The notes: generated by a model from the letters alone, not told the origin. A stretch of 64,000 nucleotides of DNA from Diospyros lotus (GCF_014633365.1 NC_068349.1:32440753-32504752), one strand, 5' to 3'. Positions 22,725-34,959 are shown, counted from the stretch's first letter. Program-made: numbers and translations.

Positions 22725-23840
22725 AAGCCTGTTTGATTGGCTATTTTTTTCATGAAAAATTGTCATTTTCTACCTAAATTCAAGTTTTTGGAGTGTTTGA
22801 TTGACCAAATTTTTCATGAAAAATATTTTTCCACTCAGGGTTACGTGACCCTCTTTTTTCACTTTTACTAGAAAATAAATTCCCATCGGAGGTCAGAGAA
22901 ATTATTTTCCAGGCAAGCTTTGAAATGTCTCTTGGAGAGAGAATGAACCAAACTTGGTCTTTCCCTTAGCTTTGAGGGGTTGGTCGGCGAACGGGAGGCG
23001 AATGTGGGGTGACGGCCTTTTTGTAAGAGCGGAAGAGGCGCTGCATTGAGTAGGGGCGGAAAGAGGTGAAGAGCAGATTACACGCAGAAATATATATATA
23101 CATTATAGTGAGGAAGATGGGTCTTTGTTAGGTAAGATGGGTTTCTGCTGAGTCTCTGCTTTGCTGGGTCTCTGTTGCAATGTATATATATATATATATA
23201 TACATTACAATGAGGAAGATGGGTCTCTACTAGGTAAAATGGGTCTCTACTGCAATGTACATATATATATATATATATACACACACATTACAGTGAGAAA
23301 GATGGATCTCTGCTGCAATGAGGAAGATGGGTCTCTGCTGCAATATATATATATATATATATATACATTGCCTTCATCTTTGCTCAGCAACAAAGATCTT
23401 CCTCTCTTCTCAGCAACAAAGATGGGTCTCTGCTCTTCATCTCCTTCCTTGCTGCTCAGCAACAAAAATGGGTCTCTCTCTCTTTCTACATTTCCTTCCT
23501 CGTTGCTCAACAACAAAGATGGGTCTTTGAAGGATGGATGAATTGGGAGATGTATATTTGTGTTTGATTTATATTTTTTTGAATATGTATATTTAATTTA
23601 TTTTTGTAATTAATTATTAATTTGTATATTATTGATCAGTGTATATGTGATTATTTTTATGAAAAATAATCGCAATCAAAAATTAAAAGTTAGAAAATTA
23701 TAACAATTTCTAGGTAAAAAATTAAGCTAATCAAACACCTTCAATTGATATTTTCCTTGGAATATAATTCTAGACAATTGAATTACCAAGAAAACATTTT
23801 CTTTCCATGCAAATTCCATGTTTGTAATCAAACACACCCT
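22725..23840. mobile_element. Probable non-autonomous hAT-type element with TA-rich minisatellite core
   Basis: Left end CTGTTTGATTGGCT and right end, reversed, GTGTTTGATTACAAAC carry the common hAT-MITE terminal theme (C/G TGTTTGATT). Subterminal sequence matches loosely in inverted orientation, with AAAATTGTCATTTTC near the left and GAAAACATTTTCTTTCC near the right. The core (23080-23530) is a minisatellite. Target duplication is not clear, so the boundaries are tentative. Confidence 0.45.
23080..23530. repeat. Minisatellite of GATGGGTCTCTGCTG units with (TA)n tracts
   Basis: Four TA tracts flanked by TGCAATGTA.../...TACATT alternate with the unit GAGGAAGATGGGTCTCTGCT. The right part repeats CTCAGCAACAAAGATGGGTC several times. 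No protein coding is implied. Confidence 0.8.
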
Positions 23841-24893
23841 AAGAGTTAAACCTCTCAATTATAATATCTCTCTAAAATATACAACAAAACTTGAATAAAG
23901 TATAGTGAATGAATTATAGCCTTAGTTGAGAGAAAGATTGAAAGATTGAGCACAAGAAAGAAAGATGGGAACACTTGAAACTTTTTATCACTTCGTAACT
24001 TTTTTTAATGCGTCCTTAGATTGGTATTTATAGGTTTCTCTTGTATTTTGAATTAATTGACCGTTGGGAGTATTAAATGCTTGCAAAAACTAGCCATTTA
24101 ATCAGGTCAATGGAGAAACTGTTGACAATTTATCAAATCAGTCAATTGTTTCCATCGAGAAATTTGAAATCAACGTATGATTTTGGGTAAATATTCCATT
24201 TTTTTTTTAAAAGATGCTTCTTTAGAAAACCACTTGACTGTTTTGATAAGAAGTTGATAGTTTTGAAAAAAAATTGAAATTATACAGTGACAATTGACTC
24301 TTTTTAAACTTACGTAAAAAGTACAAAAAATTAAAATTTACCCTATCGATAGTTCAAGATAATGGTCGACTTCTTTTTGTATAAGGTCAAAATTGATGGA
24401 CTCTTTTTGACAACAAGTCAGAATGTTTCGACTTGCTTTCATCAACCCATAAACAAAAAGCACAAAATGGTTGACTTCTTTTCAACAAATATTGACAGTT
24501 TTGCCTTGTTCATTTTAAAAGAGTATTTTATTTTTTTCAAAATATTTTAACACACACACACACACTCTAAAAAACGTTCTTTTTAAAATATTTTCAAAGT
24601 ATGATGTTCCAATTTAACTTTCATGCCACAAAAGATTTTGTGTGCATTGAAAGCATAAATTTATCCTTTGACATTATTTGAATATTTCATGTTCGATTTC
24701 TAAAGATATAAAACATATTTCATTCAAAAAATATAAAATGTTTCATCATCAAAAGCAAATCAACATATGGCATAGTGTCAAGTGTAAGGCATTAGTTGTG
24801 CCAACACTATCTTCAAATATTAAAGAAAATGTAACATTCAATAATGAGGGGTAAATCCTTATAATAGGAAAGACGCACAAAGGTGGTTGAATA
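23841..24893. other. Intergenic, possible reversed copia-type LTR relic
   Basis: 23930-24500 contains GACCGTTGGGAG and several GTCGAC/GTTGAC words as in 4480-4620, suggesting remnants of one LTR family. (CA)n lies near 24550. No gene is seen. Confidence 0.35.
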
Positions 24894-25511
24894 TAGGGTT
24901 GCAACTGAATGAGTAGAGCCGAGCAAGCTTGGCTTGTGATTTAATTTTTAAGCTTGAGCTCAACTTGGGCTCAGTTTGTCAAAAAGTTAACGAGCCAAAT
25001 TCGGCTTTGAGGTATACACGAGCTTGAGCGCTTGCTAACAAACTCAAGCTCGAGCTTAGACTCACCAGAACTTATTATATATTTTGTTTAAATCTAATTT
25101 TTTTATTTTACTTTATTATATATACATGTTATATTATGTTAAATGATTAAATTAATATATATATAATAATTTTAAATATATTCAATTTAATTATATTATT
25201 ATAATAATTTAAAGTTTGATAACTTTATTTTAAATAATATATTTATAAAATTATAAATAAATATATTAATGTATTTATAAATAAATTTGTTCATGAATTT
25301 TTTGCGAACTTCTAATTGAACAAGTTTATGAGTCTCTAATTAAGTTTATTAGTATTCACAAACTTTTAATCAACTATGTTCATGAAGTTTAATGAACTGA
25401 GTTTTATTAAACTCAAGTTCGCTTTGTTTACCTTAACGAATGAACTCAAATGAGATTTTGTCAAATCAAACACCGAGTCACTCTAAATAGTTTGGCTCAT
25501 TTGTAATCCTA
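24894..25511. repeat. hAT-like repeat with TAGGGTTGCAA / TAGGATTACAA ends
   Basis: Left end TAGGGTTGCAACTGAATGAG and reversed right end TAGGATTACAAATGAGCC form an imperfect terminal inverted repeat. The interior is rich in GAGCTTGAGCTC-type words at the left, then AT-rich. A truncated relative lies at about 52180-52510, sharing ATAATTTAAAGTTTGATAA and ATTAATGTATTTATAAAT. Flanks GTTGAATA and CTTGAACG are only partly alike, so the target duplication is decayed. Confidence 0.55.
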
Positions 25512-27918
25512 CTTGAACGCAAGATGGTAGACTTTGTGCTCAAGATTGAAAACCATTTCCCATTTGGTGAGGACCATTTTTTTCATTTATACTACATAAA
25601 TAAAATAATAGAAGTTATTATCTTGAAAAGCACTCACTAAAATTTGGAAAAGCCCAACCCAATATCCGAGTCATAGGCCCATAAGCATGTGGTACCACAT
25701 TGCTTTGATTTAGAAAATAAATAATAATACTATATAAATAAAATTTTTGGATATATACATATTGATTTTTTAATATTGGAAATACTATTTGTCCATCAAG
25801 TTAATATTTTCATATTAATATGTATGTATATATATATATATCAAATTTACAATTTGAAATGTTATAAGAGAATGTTTTACTAATAATCAAAAGAAAAAGA
25901 GAGGAGCTACAAGGGAAAGGAGAGAGATTTCAGTGGCCGACAAGTTGTGAACCAGTGCCTATAGAGAAGATGCATCGACAGTTGACAAGTAGCAGATGGC
26001 AAGACTATGGCGGTGTTTGGATAGTTCCAGCAAACCAGGGCGGTGGCTGAACCGGTAGGACAGCTGAATTAATCGACTCTTAGAATTGTTAGTCAAGTGA
26101 TAATTAGATTACCCCATTAAAATAATATGTGGAGGGTTTTTCTGTCTTTCTCTATTTTAAAAATTATTTGCATAAAAATTTAGATTTACTTGAATGACCA
26201 TACCTTTTTCTCTTATAATTACACTATTTACTTAAGTACTAATAAGATAAATTTCTTAAATATAACATTATTTTAAATCTTACTCTAGTAATTTTCTTTT
26301 ACTCAAGTAATGATGTTCTCTTAGTCGCATAATTAGTTTAATTATTCGAGTAATTTTTTATATTTTCTATACAGGTAACTCGATTAACTTTTCAAATCAC
26401 TTGAGTAATTTTTTACCCATTTTGTAAATAATATTTTACTCTACTAATCTTTAGTTTTACCTAATACCCTAAGATTTTTACTTTTATATTTTATTACTCA
26501 ATTAATGTCTACACAAGCTTGAGTAATCATGGGTGAACTTAAAATTGCATTTTAAAGCTTCATACTTGCCTCAATTGATCTTATTTTATAGGTAAAATAC
26601 ATATTTTAATCCCTATACTTATATGTTTTATTCATTTAAACACTTAAAACTTTTTTGTTGTTTTAAAGATATCCCTAAATTTACAATTTCGAGTCAATTG
26701 TACCCTTGAACTTGTTGTTTCTAAAATATGTATTTGGCACAATTAGTTAAGATACATGTTGTAGTAGAAAACTAATACTTTCTTGCTACAAAAAATTAAA
26801 ACTAATACTTTATATCATAAGTAAATACTATTAACTACGAGACTTTGACTACGATTTTCACTACGAAATATTTTTGTAACTGATTGATTTTTGTTATAAA
26901 AATTGAATTTTTTGCTACAAAAATTTTTGTAAAGAAAATCAAATTTTGTTGTAGTGTACATCATCATCTACCATTGGTTGTTTATCAATTACGACAATTG
27001 ATGTGCCTAGCAGAAGTAGAAGAGCTACTTGTCTATGAGTTCATAGAAATTTTTAGTTGTGCTAAGTCCAAATTGCACTAGTTATATTTGATGCCATCTT
27101 TTCCCCTATGAACTCAACTTTGATAGCTAGGCTGACATTTTCCTTTGCATATGTGAATGGCATTGTGTTAGGACTTTAGTCTTAACTAATATTTTTCTTT
27201 GAAGATAGAATTAGAATTGAGAGAGAAATAACAAGAATTGAGGAGAAAATAAAAGAGTATAAGAGGGGGAGAACATATTGAAATTAAAGAGAATTGACCA
27301 AAATTATGGAGAATTCACGAGAAATGAGGGAGAAAATAGACCTAATTTATGGGAGAATAGAAAGATTTCAATAATTTTCTTGTAATTCATACATAATTCT
27401 CGACAGCGTGTGAATAACTTTATATATAAGCTATCTCAAACTCTACAAGGCAGTTACCACTAATAGTAACTACTGTTAAATCATTCTATTACTCTATAAG
27501 TGTAATTTTTAGAGTGTAACTGTAAATAACCATTAAATAAATATATAACAACTAAAAAATAAAATAAAAAGACATCTTCCAAATTTTTGGAGTCATGATC
27601 AAGGGCGAATTTACATGTGAGCCTACTACCGCATTAATTTTTTAGTGAAAAAAATAATGTTTAATAACAGTCCACCTAAAAAAAATTACAACTCATCTCA
27701 AAATCTGTGATATACAACTCTCCATTTTTGGGCATAACCTATTTATAAGTAAAAAATTGTAAATCTAAGACTAAACTCATCCAAATTTTATCATTAACTT
27801 TAAACAAACTCAAATAATATTAGTGAAAATTTGTTTTAATTATATAAGAATTTTATTATATTAATTTTTAAAATTTTAAATTCCCTCAACATAAATTTCT
27901 TTCTGAATCTGCCCTGAT
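25512..27918. other. Intergenic, AT-rich
   Basis: 26080-26570 has scattered ATTCGAGTAATT, ACTCGATTAAC and CTTGAGTAAT words and may be a decayed copy of the AATCGAGTAA repeat family. No gene is seen. Confidence 0.4.
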
Positions 27919-28018
27919 AGTGACACATTGTTGACTTGGTGGTAGATTTATACGTTGTTATTTTCAAAAGTGACACATTGTTGACTTGGTGGTAGATTTA
28001 TACGTTGTTATTTTCAAA
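27919..28018. repeat. Perfect 50-bp tandem duplication
   Basis: Two identical 50-bp units start AGTGACACATTGTTGACTTG at 27919 and 27969 and end TTATTTTCAAA. There are no differences, so it is recent or an assembly duplication. Confidence 0.95.
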
Positions 28019-28053
28019 ATGTCTTATTGGTATTTGTACTTGTGTTTTACGAG

Positions 28054-29136
28054 TAGAGGTGTTCATGGTGCGATTTTAGCAATTTAGACTATTTTCAACA
28101 CACCAAATCGCACATGGGGTTTGGCATTAAACCAAGTCTGGTTTGGTCCGTGAAAACCATACCAGACCACACCATAATTTGCGGTGCGGTTTGGTGCGAT
28201 TTTCGTGGTCTGATGCCATGCAATATTAATCAAAAGCAGAGGTTTGGCCAAAAAAATGCACCAAATCGCATATGCAGTTTGCACCTCTTAACAGATCGAG
28301 CAATTTGTTTCTACGATTTGAGAAACAGGAAACCCTAATATGCCAGCAACTAAACCCATAGAATAATCCTATAACCCTGAAACTCAGAACCCAATAGAGC
28401 AGTAAATGAGAGAACTTACAGTGGTAGTGAGCGAGAGAGAGGCAGGGGTGCTGGGCAACCCGCACAATAACAACTGCCGACCACCGAGCTGTCCGGAGTC
28501 AACAACCATAGAACGGATCAAGAGTGGAGTGTTCGAGAGCGAGCAAGAGAGAGGTCGACGTGTAATGAACCAAAGCCAAGAGTGACAAAGAGGCAGAGGG
28601 AGCGCCGCAGTGACCAGACCACCAGTAGAGAGCGAGATGCAACGAGTCAACGACTATTGACTACAGCGTTGTGGATGGCAATGGTGGGGGGCGGTGGAGC
28701 TTGCAGCGATGGGAGATAGTGGCAGCGATCGAAGAGAGGCTGTGGGAGCAGAGAGGGAGAGAGAGAATGTAAGAGAGAGAAAGAAATGAGAAATGGGGGT
28801 TGGTGCCGATCGACAGTCGTTCGAGGGAAAGGGGAAAGAAAGAGGGTGCGACGGGTGTGGATGGGTGCAAATGGCTTAGGGTTAGGGTTTGGTTGGGGGA
28901 AAGGGGAGAGAGAGGAGAGGAAGAGCTGAAGAGACCTCCTGCCCCTTTTTATAATTATAATATATGAATTATATATTTTTTAAAATTATATATTATATAT
29001 TCGGGCGCCAATCTGCCAAACTGCGAACCGCGCGGTTTGGCAGTTTTTTAAACTGAACCGGACCTCCACTTTAAAAAAACCGACCGGTTTGGTTCGGCCA
29101 GAAACTGCGGTCTAACGGCTTTTTTGAACACGCCTA
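28054..29136. mobile_element. Non-autonomous hAT element with perfect 8-bp TSD
   Basis: The ends TAGAGGTGTTCA and, reversed, TAGGCGTGTTCA match the TAGGGGTGTTCA terminal theme of plant hAT elements. TTTACGAG occurs at 28046-28053 and again at 29137-29144, an exact 8-bp target duplication. Subterminal regions contain repeated GGTTTGG and GCGATTT words, probable transposase-binding repeats. The interior, purine-rich at 28400-28930, has no recognisable transposase. Confidence 0.9.
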
Positions 29137-29144
29137 TTTACGAG

Positions 29145-29658
29145 GTCCATTTAACATTTAAAAGCTGTCATCCCGATAGGTGGGGTCAGGCATAAAAAGC
29201 TTATCAAGAAAAAAAAAAAAAATTCAAACAGAAGAGACTGCATGGAGTTATGATACAGGTGTCTGTTGTTATCTATTTGAGCTTTAACGGAAAACCAACC
29301 ATACTTTATGGTATAAAGCATTCAGTAACTTAAAAACCTGTTAGTTAATCCATATTTTGTGGAGAACAAGTTATAAAAATGAATCTGGTTACATCATGAT
29401 GCTAAGGCGATAATTTAATCATGTTATCATTTGTTGAAAGATACAATGAGGAAATATCAGTTAGGATTGTTTGGTCTAATATGGTGGGGATCAGTAAGTG
29501 CTTCAATTGAGAAGATTGATGCTAGTTTCACATTTAGGGTAATGCTGCTAGGGGATGACAGAAGCCGCAGTTTACCTAGATTAATTAACCTGTCTGGAGA
29601 TAACAAAGAAGGGCATTTTGTTCTAATTTAATTGAGATGACAACCCTTTTACAGAAAT
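29145..29658. other. Intergenic
   Basis: A poly-A tract (29209-29221) and no recognised gene. Confidence 0.3.
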
Positions 29659-30911
29659 AAGATCTATGTAGTTGGTTGCTACTAGCTGGAAAAAGGGCTT
29701 TTATCAATTCATTGAGTTCAGTTGAATGAATGTTACAGAAAACTGGAATCACTCTGATAGATCTTTTGAACGCACACTTTCACACACGAATGTTACAGAA
29801 AACAGAAAATAAAATAATAAGGAAATAGAGAACAAAACAACAACTCACAATACACTAGAGATTATCCTGGTTCAGATCACCATAAGAATGATGACCCTAC
29901 ATCCAGCCTTCCAACCAAAAGTAATCTTTATTATGTTCTTGAATGAATCAGTACAAAAGCTTCACACGAGCACGCTTTACCGAGATTACAAAGGCTATCA
30001 AATTAGACTTTTCTCTCTTAATTCACTCGTCTGTTTTTCTGTGTCCCATAGACAAAGTCCAGCCATCTATTTATAGAGTATAGAGGCGGACTTTACAATT
30101 TAGAATACCGGTAGTTATCGTTAGAGATTAGGTAGTTACCGTTATAGCTTTGCCTAACAAACTCCCTGAAGCTTTAACTGATTCAGAACGCGTCTTTGGG
30201 CTTACTCGATGCAAACAAATAATTAACAGGTTGTGGGTTGAATTGTTATAGAAGGTTCTCATATTGCTTTTAGATTTTTTGAAGTTGCCCATAAACATGC
30301 TTAATCATTGTCAAACGTGATTGGATTCTGAAGTGCAGATGAAGCATAGTATTGGACTCATGCTTTCTTCCACGTTTCTCTGCCCCTTCTACAAAATTAT
30401 CCCCGATCTTCATTTTCGTTCCTCTCACATATAGCCAGTCCATTGGGACAAGTGGGGGATTGCCAATGTACCACAGCTGATGCAGTTGCAGCAAGTGGAG
30501 TACCTAGCCCCTTGGAACTCGAGAGAAACGTAACCCCTGCTAATGGCGTCTATCTTATTCTTTCTTTTCATCTTTTGAAATGAGCCTCTAATTTTAGTGT
30601 TGATATATGTTAAATCATTAATTTCCTTAATACTACGTACAGTTGCTTGGGGTTCAGACTTTTTTATTTTTTTATAATTAAATCTGCTAATGTTTTTTAT
30701 TATTAAATCTACCGCTAGCTAGCTATTTGCATGAAGGTGATTGTGAACCACAATCTTGACTTGAATCTTATTGATGCCTGTACAGCGAGCTGCAGCCTGC
30801 ATGAGCTGTGTATTATCCTATGTATAAACTGTAATTTGGCCTTTTTCTGTGGCAGGTGGTGATATATATGGTGGAAGGGTCATAACAGTCAAGTGGGGTG
30901 AATACACTAGA
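29659..30911 (+). repeat. Segmental duplication, block A
   Basis: 29659-29730, 30236-30450 and 30544-30911 match 32204-32424 and 33861-34218 nearly base for base over hundreds of bases (for example TAGCTGGAAAAAGGGCTTTT, CCCATAAACATGCTTAATCA, TGCATGAAGGTGATTGTGAA). Block A has a solo LTR inserted (29731-30229) and lacks about 1.4 kb that block B retains. Confidence 0.88.
29731..30229 (-). mobile_element. Solo copia-type LTR inserted in block A
   Basis: Bounded by TGTTACAG (left) and TTAACA (right). Read on the minus strand it has TATA-like CTCTATAAATAGATGG and, later, TGATCTGAACCAGGATAATC, the order seen in copia LTRs. The duplicated block B carries an uninterrupted GTTGAATGGGTTGAATTG, an empty site that marks the extra 0.5 kb in block A as an insertion. 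No clean 5-bp repeat remains. Confidence 0.65.
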
Positions 30912-30970
30912 TATATAGAAGGATCGGAATAGAAGGAACTGCAGATGCAATCAAGGAAGGAGGCTATCAG
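30455..30970 (+). pseudogene. GT-1-type trihelix transcription factor fragment, copy A
   Basis: Two exon-like stretches keep the family's C-terminal region. 30463-30537 reads TTADAVAASGVPSPLELER and so on. After a 0.3-kb intron-like gap ending GTGGCAG, 30856-30960 reads GGDIYGGRVITVKWGEYTR and then, after a frame slip, IGIEGTADAIKEG. In GT-1 proteins, as I remember them, the matching order is ITTAVDAVAANGV, then FGGRVITVKFGDYTRRIGV and AEAIKE. The DNA-binding trihelix is absent and the donor site after the first exon reads GC instead of GT. GT-1 proteins bind GT elements in light-regulated promoters; this fragment cannot. It is one of two rearranged copies next to the GAPDH gene. Confidence 0.78.
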
Positions 30971-32203
30971 TAAGCTTTCTCCTGATTCGTCGTCTCTGAG
31001 TAAATACAGTAAAATTGTTTTCTCGTATTTTTTAATGTTTCAAAACAAAAAACGTTTTAAAAATGTCGAAACGATACTTCAAGAATTATCCTTAAAATAT
31101 TAACGCAGAGGTTACATTTTCAGTGCATAATATATTCAAAGAATAGTGGGGCGAAGTGCATATGTGTAAGGGCTATTCTTCTAAAGTCTCATATTTGGCT
31201 ATATGCACTTTTGTTTTTTTCACAATGAGAAGGCTGAATTCTCTTCTTAACAATTCTCATAGCTTAAAGTGGAGTGATAAATCGATTGTGGACACTCTTA
31301 ATAAAACTGCATATGTAGGTAATTAAGAAGGTGAGAGGTTGTTTTCAAATAATTATTAGTGAAATTTGAGAGTACTTGTTAAAGCGCAAGGTCCATTAAA
31401 ATGCGTTGTCGTTGCAGAATCAAGAATTCATGTATAACGCAAATATGAATATTATATTCATATTCATTCTAAGGGTTGAAGCTTTGGCCACTTTTAGTTT
31501 TATTTTACTTTTACTAGTATTATTATTAGATAAAAAGTGGAGAATTGTTATATATATATATATTAATATTATCTAATAATAATAACTTTATGATATATAT
31601 ATTATAATCTATTCTTTGATTTATTTTATTTAAGAAAAGTGGTACTTATGGACAAAAAGACATGTCATTCGATTTAAATTTAAAAAGACATACTTTCAAA
31701 ATTTTAAATTCATGTCTTTTATATATTGAAGAGTTATGATATTTTCAAAGGATAAATCATTTCTCAAAGGGACATGATCTTTTAAAATGTTGTATTCTTT
31801 AGTTTCGTGTCTATTGACGGACAGCTTTTTATAGTCTATAAATAGATTTAGACAAACAAAGTGCGAAAAAGAGCGAAAAATAACTCTTCTTTCTTCTTTT
31901 GATTACTGCCATCTCTTTTCTTTACTCTCTTATTACTTTCAATTGGTGGGTTTGAGTTCTTAATGGTAAAAGAGATTAAAAAGTACAATTTTAATTTCTT
32001 AGTTAAACAGTCTTTTATGGTTAGAATTTTCATGAACCTTTGCACCTAGTGGGGAAAATTATTATCCTAAAGATAGCTTCCTGGAAATGTCTTGCCTAAC
32101 ACAAATATTTTCCTACTTTGAATTTGTTTTGTCTTTCCTTAATTTTTATTTTATTATTTTTTCCTGTATTACTTCAACATATGGGTGAAATATGAAATAA
32201 GAT
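30971..32203. other. Noncoding between the two duplication blocks
   Basis: No gene is recognised; a TA tract lies at about 31550-31562. Confidence 0.35.
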
Positions 32204-34218
32204 CCATGTAGTTGGTTGCTAGTAGCTGGAAAAAGGGCTTTTATCAATTGATTGAGTTCAGTTGAATGGGTTGAATTGTTTTAGAAGGTTCTCATATCGC
32301 TTTTAGATTTTTTGAAGCTGCCCATAAACATGCTTAATCATTGTCAAACAAGATTAGATTCTCAAGTGCAGATGAAGCATTTTCGTTCCTCTCACATATA
32401 GCCAGTCCATTGGGATATGTGGGGGAATATTGTCATGTATCTTTTAGTTGAATATTGAGGATTTTGTTGACCAAATGAAATGGGTGGTAAAACAGAGTCG
32501 GTCAATCTGAATTCCCATGTTAATAAATTTTCAACTTTAGGTGGCCAGCCATGGGAGCATCGTGGATTGAAGCCAAAGATTTTGAACAACCACAATCTAT
32601 TTTGGGAAGACAACAACAGTACCTCATCTTCAAAGATCTTTTCCTTTTCTCTATATCAAGTCCAAAAAATGCATGATGTTAGCTCAGTGCTGTGGCTTTC
32701 TTATTACTTCAACTTACAAAAGATCTTTTACTTTCCCCCATCCTCTTCCTCTTGCACATTTGCATGTATCTGACACTATCTTGCATCTCTTCCTCAGATC
32801 ATCCTTGATCAAAATTGTGCTATGGGTTCCCTGGTCCCACCTAGTAAGCTAATAGGATTTTCTTGTAGATTTATCTGTCTTACCCTAAAGATCATGTATA
32901 TAAGGAAGATTTTCTATTGTGATCCTTCTGAATTCATCAGACTACTTAATATGAAGGATAACCTCTCCTTCTGATGCTCTCATTATTAGATGTAACTGTC
33001 TAATCGTTATCCTTCCCAAAGTTTCTGCCTGACCAAAGTTTCATATTTTGATATCTTCACTGCATGAGGAGAGCATGATATTTTATTTTGATATTGTTCA
33101 TATTGGTTGCTGAATTATGAATTTGAAGCAGGATTATGCGTGAATAAATCTTACTGTTGATTGATGGAACATTTTAGTGAGTGATTTCCTACTGGTTTCC
33201 AACTCCAAGGGAGTTATAGTTGTTCCTGGTGAAGAAGTAGGCTGGCAAATCATACGGACTCTTGATATGAGGCATTAAAGCCACATCTAAAGTTGAATCT
33301 GGAATAGGTTATGCAAGGCAGATAGCTGTTAGACAAATTGAGGCTTTTGAAGAGGGCCTAGATTCCAATTTTCAAGGTTGGCTACTAAAAAGGTAGTTTG
33401 ACTAACTCATTTGGTTTATGCTACCTGGAAGGGCCTCATGTGCATTAGGGGCTGCTTAAGTTCTGCTAGTGTTTATTTCTACAATGAATTATACCATTTT
33501 GTATGGATTAAACTCTATAATACAGTTTTCAATATCATTATTTTGATCCATGATCATGATACTACTATTTTGTTAGCCAACCCCACATGGTGGGGGATAA
33601 AGGCTTGGTGTGTCGTTGCATCATAATGCTATTTTGTAATGTCAAAACTTAATGGTCTGCAAGCTTAAGAATTTTTTGTAATATGCTGGGTTGTGCTTCT
33701 TTAATTGTAAATTTTCTGGCTTGATCTCTAAACAAAGTTTTTACTCTTTGTTTAGCTGGTGGCCTGGCCGGGCAACAGTAAACCTTGAAAGACCTTTAGA
33801 TCATGATATGGTGACCATCTTGGTATTAATTACCACAGCTGATGCAGTTGCAGCAAGTGGTGTCTTATCTTATTGTTTCTTTTCATCTTTTGAAATGAGC
33901 CTCTAATTTTAGTGTTGATATATGTTAAATCATTAATTTCCTTGATACTACCTACAGGTGCTTGGGTTTCAAACTTTTCTATTTTTTTTATAATTAAATC
34001 TGCTAATGTTTTTTATTATTAAATCTACCGCTGGCTAGCTATTTGCATGAAGGTGATTGTGAACCACAATCTTGACTTCAATCTTATTGATCCCTGTACA
34101 GCTTGCTGCAGCCTGCATGAGCTGTTTATTATCCTATAAACTGTAATTTGGACTTTTTCTGTGGCAGGTGGTGATATATATGGTGGAAGGGTCATAACAG
34201 TCAAGTGGAATGGATACA
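32204..34218 (+). repeat. Segmental duplication, block B
   Basis: The copy partner of block A is the more complete at the DNA level: it retains 32425-33815, which block A has lost, but lacks about 45 bp of the first exon fragment present in A. The region 32480-33420 holds short frames (for example 32480-32773) that I could not assign. Confidence 0.85.
33763..34218 (+). pseudogene. GT-1-type trihelix transcription factor fragment, copy B
   Basis: 33775-33860 reads ATVNLERPLDHD, then ITTADAVAASG. This matches the remembered GT-1 order ALNLERRLDHDGHPLAITT followed by VDAVAANG, with a short loss in the middle. After 0.3 kb, 34168-34215 reads GGDIYGGRVITVKW and then stops (GYI followed by TAG). 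Copy B keeps the NLER-LDHD part missing in copy A, whereas copy A keeps VPSPLELER and YTR...EGTADAIKE missing here. Both therefore descend from one fuller ancestor. It is not functional. Confidence 0.8.
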
Positions 34219-34467
34219 TATAGGGAATGTTTGTTAATTGGGATGAAAAAGTCAAAATATGGGATGTATTTTGGACTTCTATCATTTCTAACATGTTTAT
34301 TAAGCTTATCTGAAAATTTTTTAAAAAATCATTAATAACCCTTTATCTTGATATTTCAAGATATACTTCTTCCTCCAGGTAAATAGACTATTTTTTTTTT
34401 TTTTGTATTTTCTAAACAAAAATGCTTCGGGAATGTCAAAACGACACTTTAAACACTTTTTCATATA

Positions 34468-34950
34468 GGGTCGTGCTATTTGTACAGAAACGGTTCATAG
34501 AACCTCTTTACAGACGCGATAAATCGCAATATATTGCGATTTGTTCACCCCCTTCTCTCTCTCTCTCTCCCTCTCTCGCTGCTCGCCTCGCCCTCGCCTG
34601 CAACCTTGCCACTCGTCTCGCCCTCGCCTGCAATCTCGTTGTCGCCTTGCCCTCGCTTGCAACCTCATCGCCTCACCTTTGCACCTCGCTTTCTGCGCCT
34701 TGCCGTCTCGCTTCCTCACCGTTGCAACCTTCAGCAATCGACGACCACCCAAATCAACTAAGGTGCAGCGGGCAACGACGATTGGCAAGCGGCGAGGGCG
34801 AGGGCGAGAGAGAGACAAAGGAGAGGAGAGCAGAGGTGAGGTGAGGTGAGAGAGAGAGAGTGTTGGATTGAACAAATCAAGGGTAATTTGATCATTTCTT
34901 AATTCTATAAAGCTATCTGTACACTTCATTCTGTACAAATAGCTTTATCC
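34468..34950. mobile_element. Mutator-like MITE with GCTATTTGTACAG ends
   Basis: Left end GGGTCGTGCTATTTGTACAG and reversed right end GGATAAAGCTATTTGTACAG share a 14-bp core. Flanks TTTCATATA (34459-34467) and TTCCATATA (34951-34959) match at 8 of 9 bases, a 9-bp target duplication. The interior is a CT/GC-rich block with GCCTCGCCCTCG words and no transposase. It belongs with the elements at 10665 and 41779. Confidence 0.85.
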
Positions 34951-34959
34951 TTCCATATA

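Noticed and set aside
27919..28018. CRISPR-like direct repeat
   Set aside because: Only two adjacent units with no spacer, in plant DNA.
33160..33420. Frame containing VVPGEEVGWQIIRTLDM as a further gene fragment
   Set aside because: It looks protein-like for a short stretch, but I could not place it in a family and stops follow quickly.
34422..34938. Overlapping frames of 140-147 residues on both strands
   Set aside because: They lie inside the low-complexity CT-rich interior of the Mutator-like MITE and use repeats as codons.
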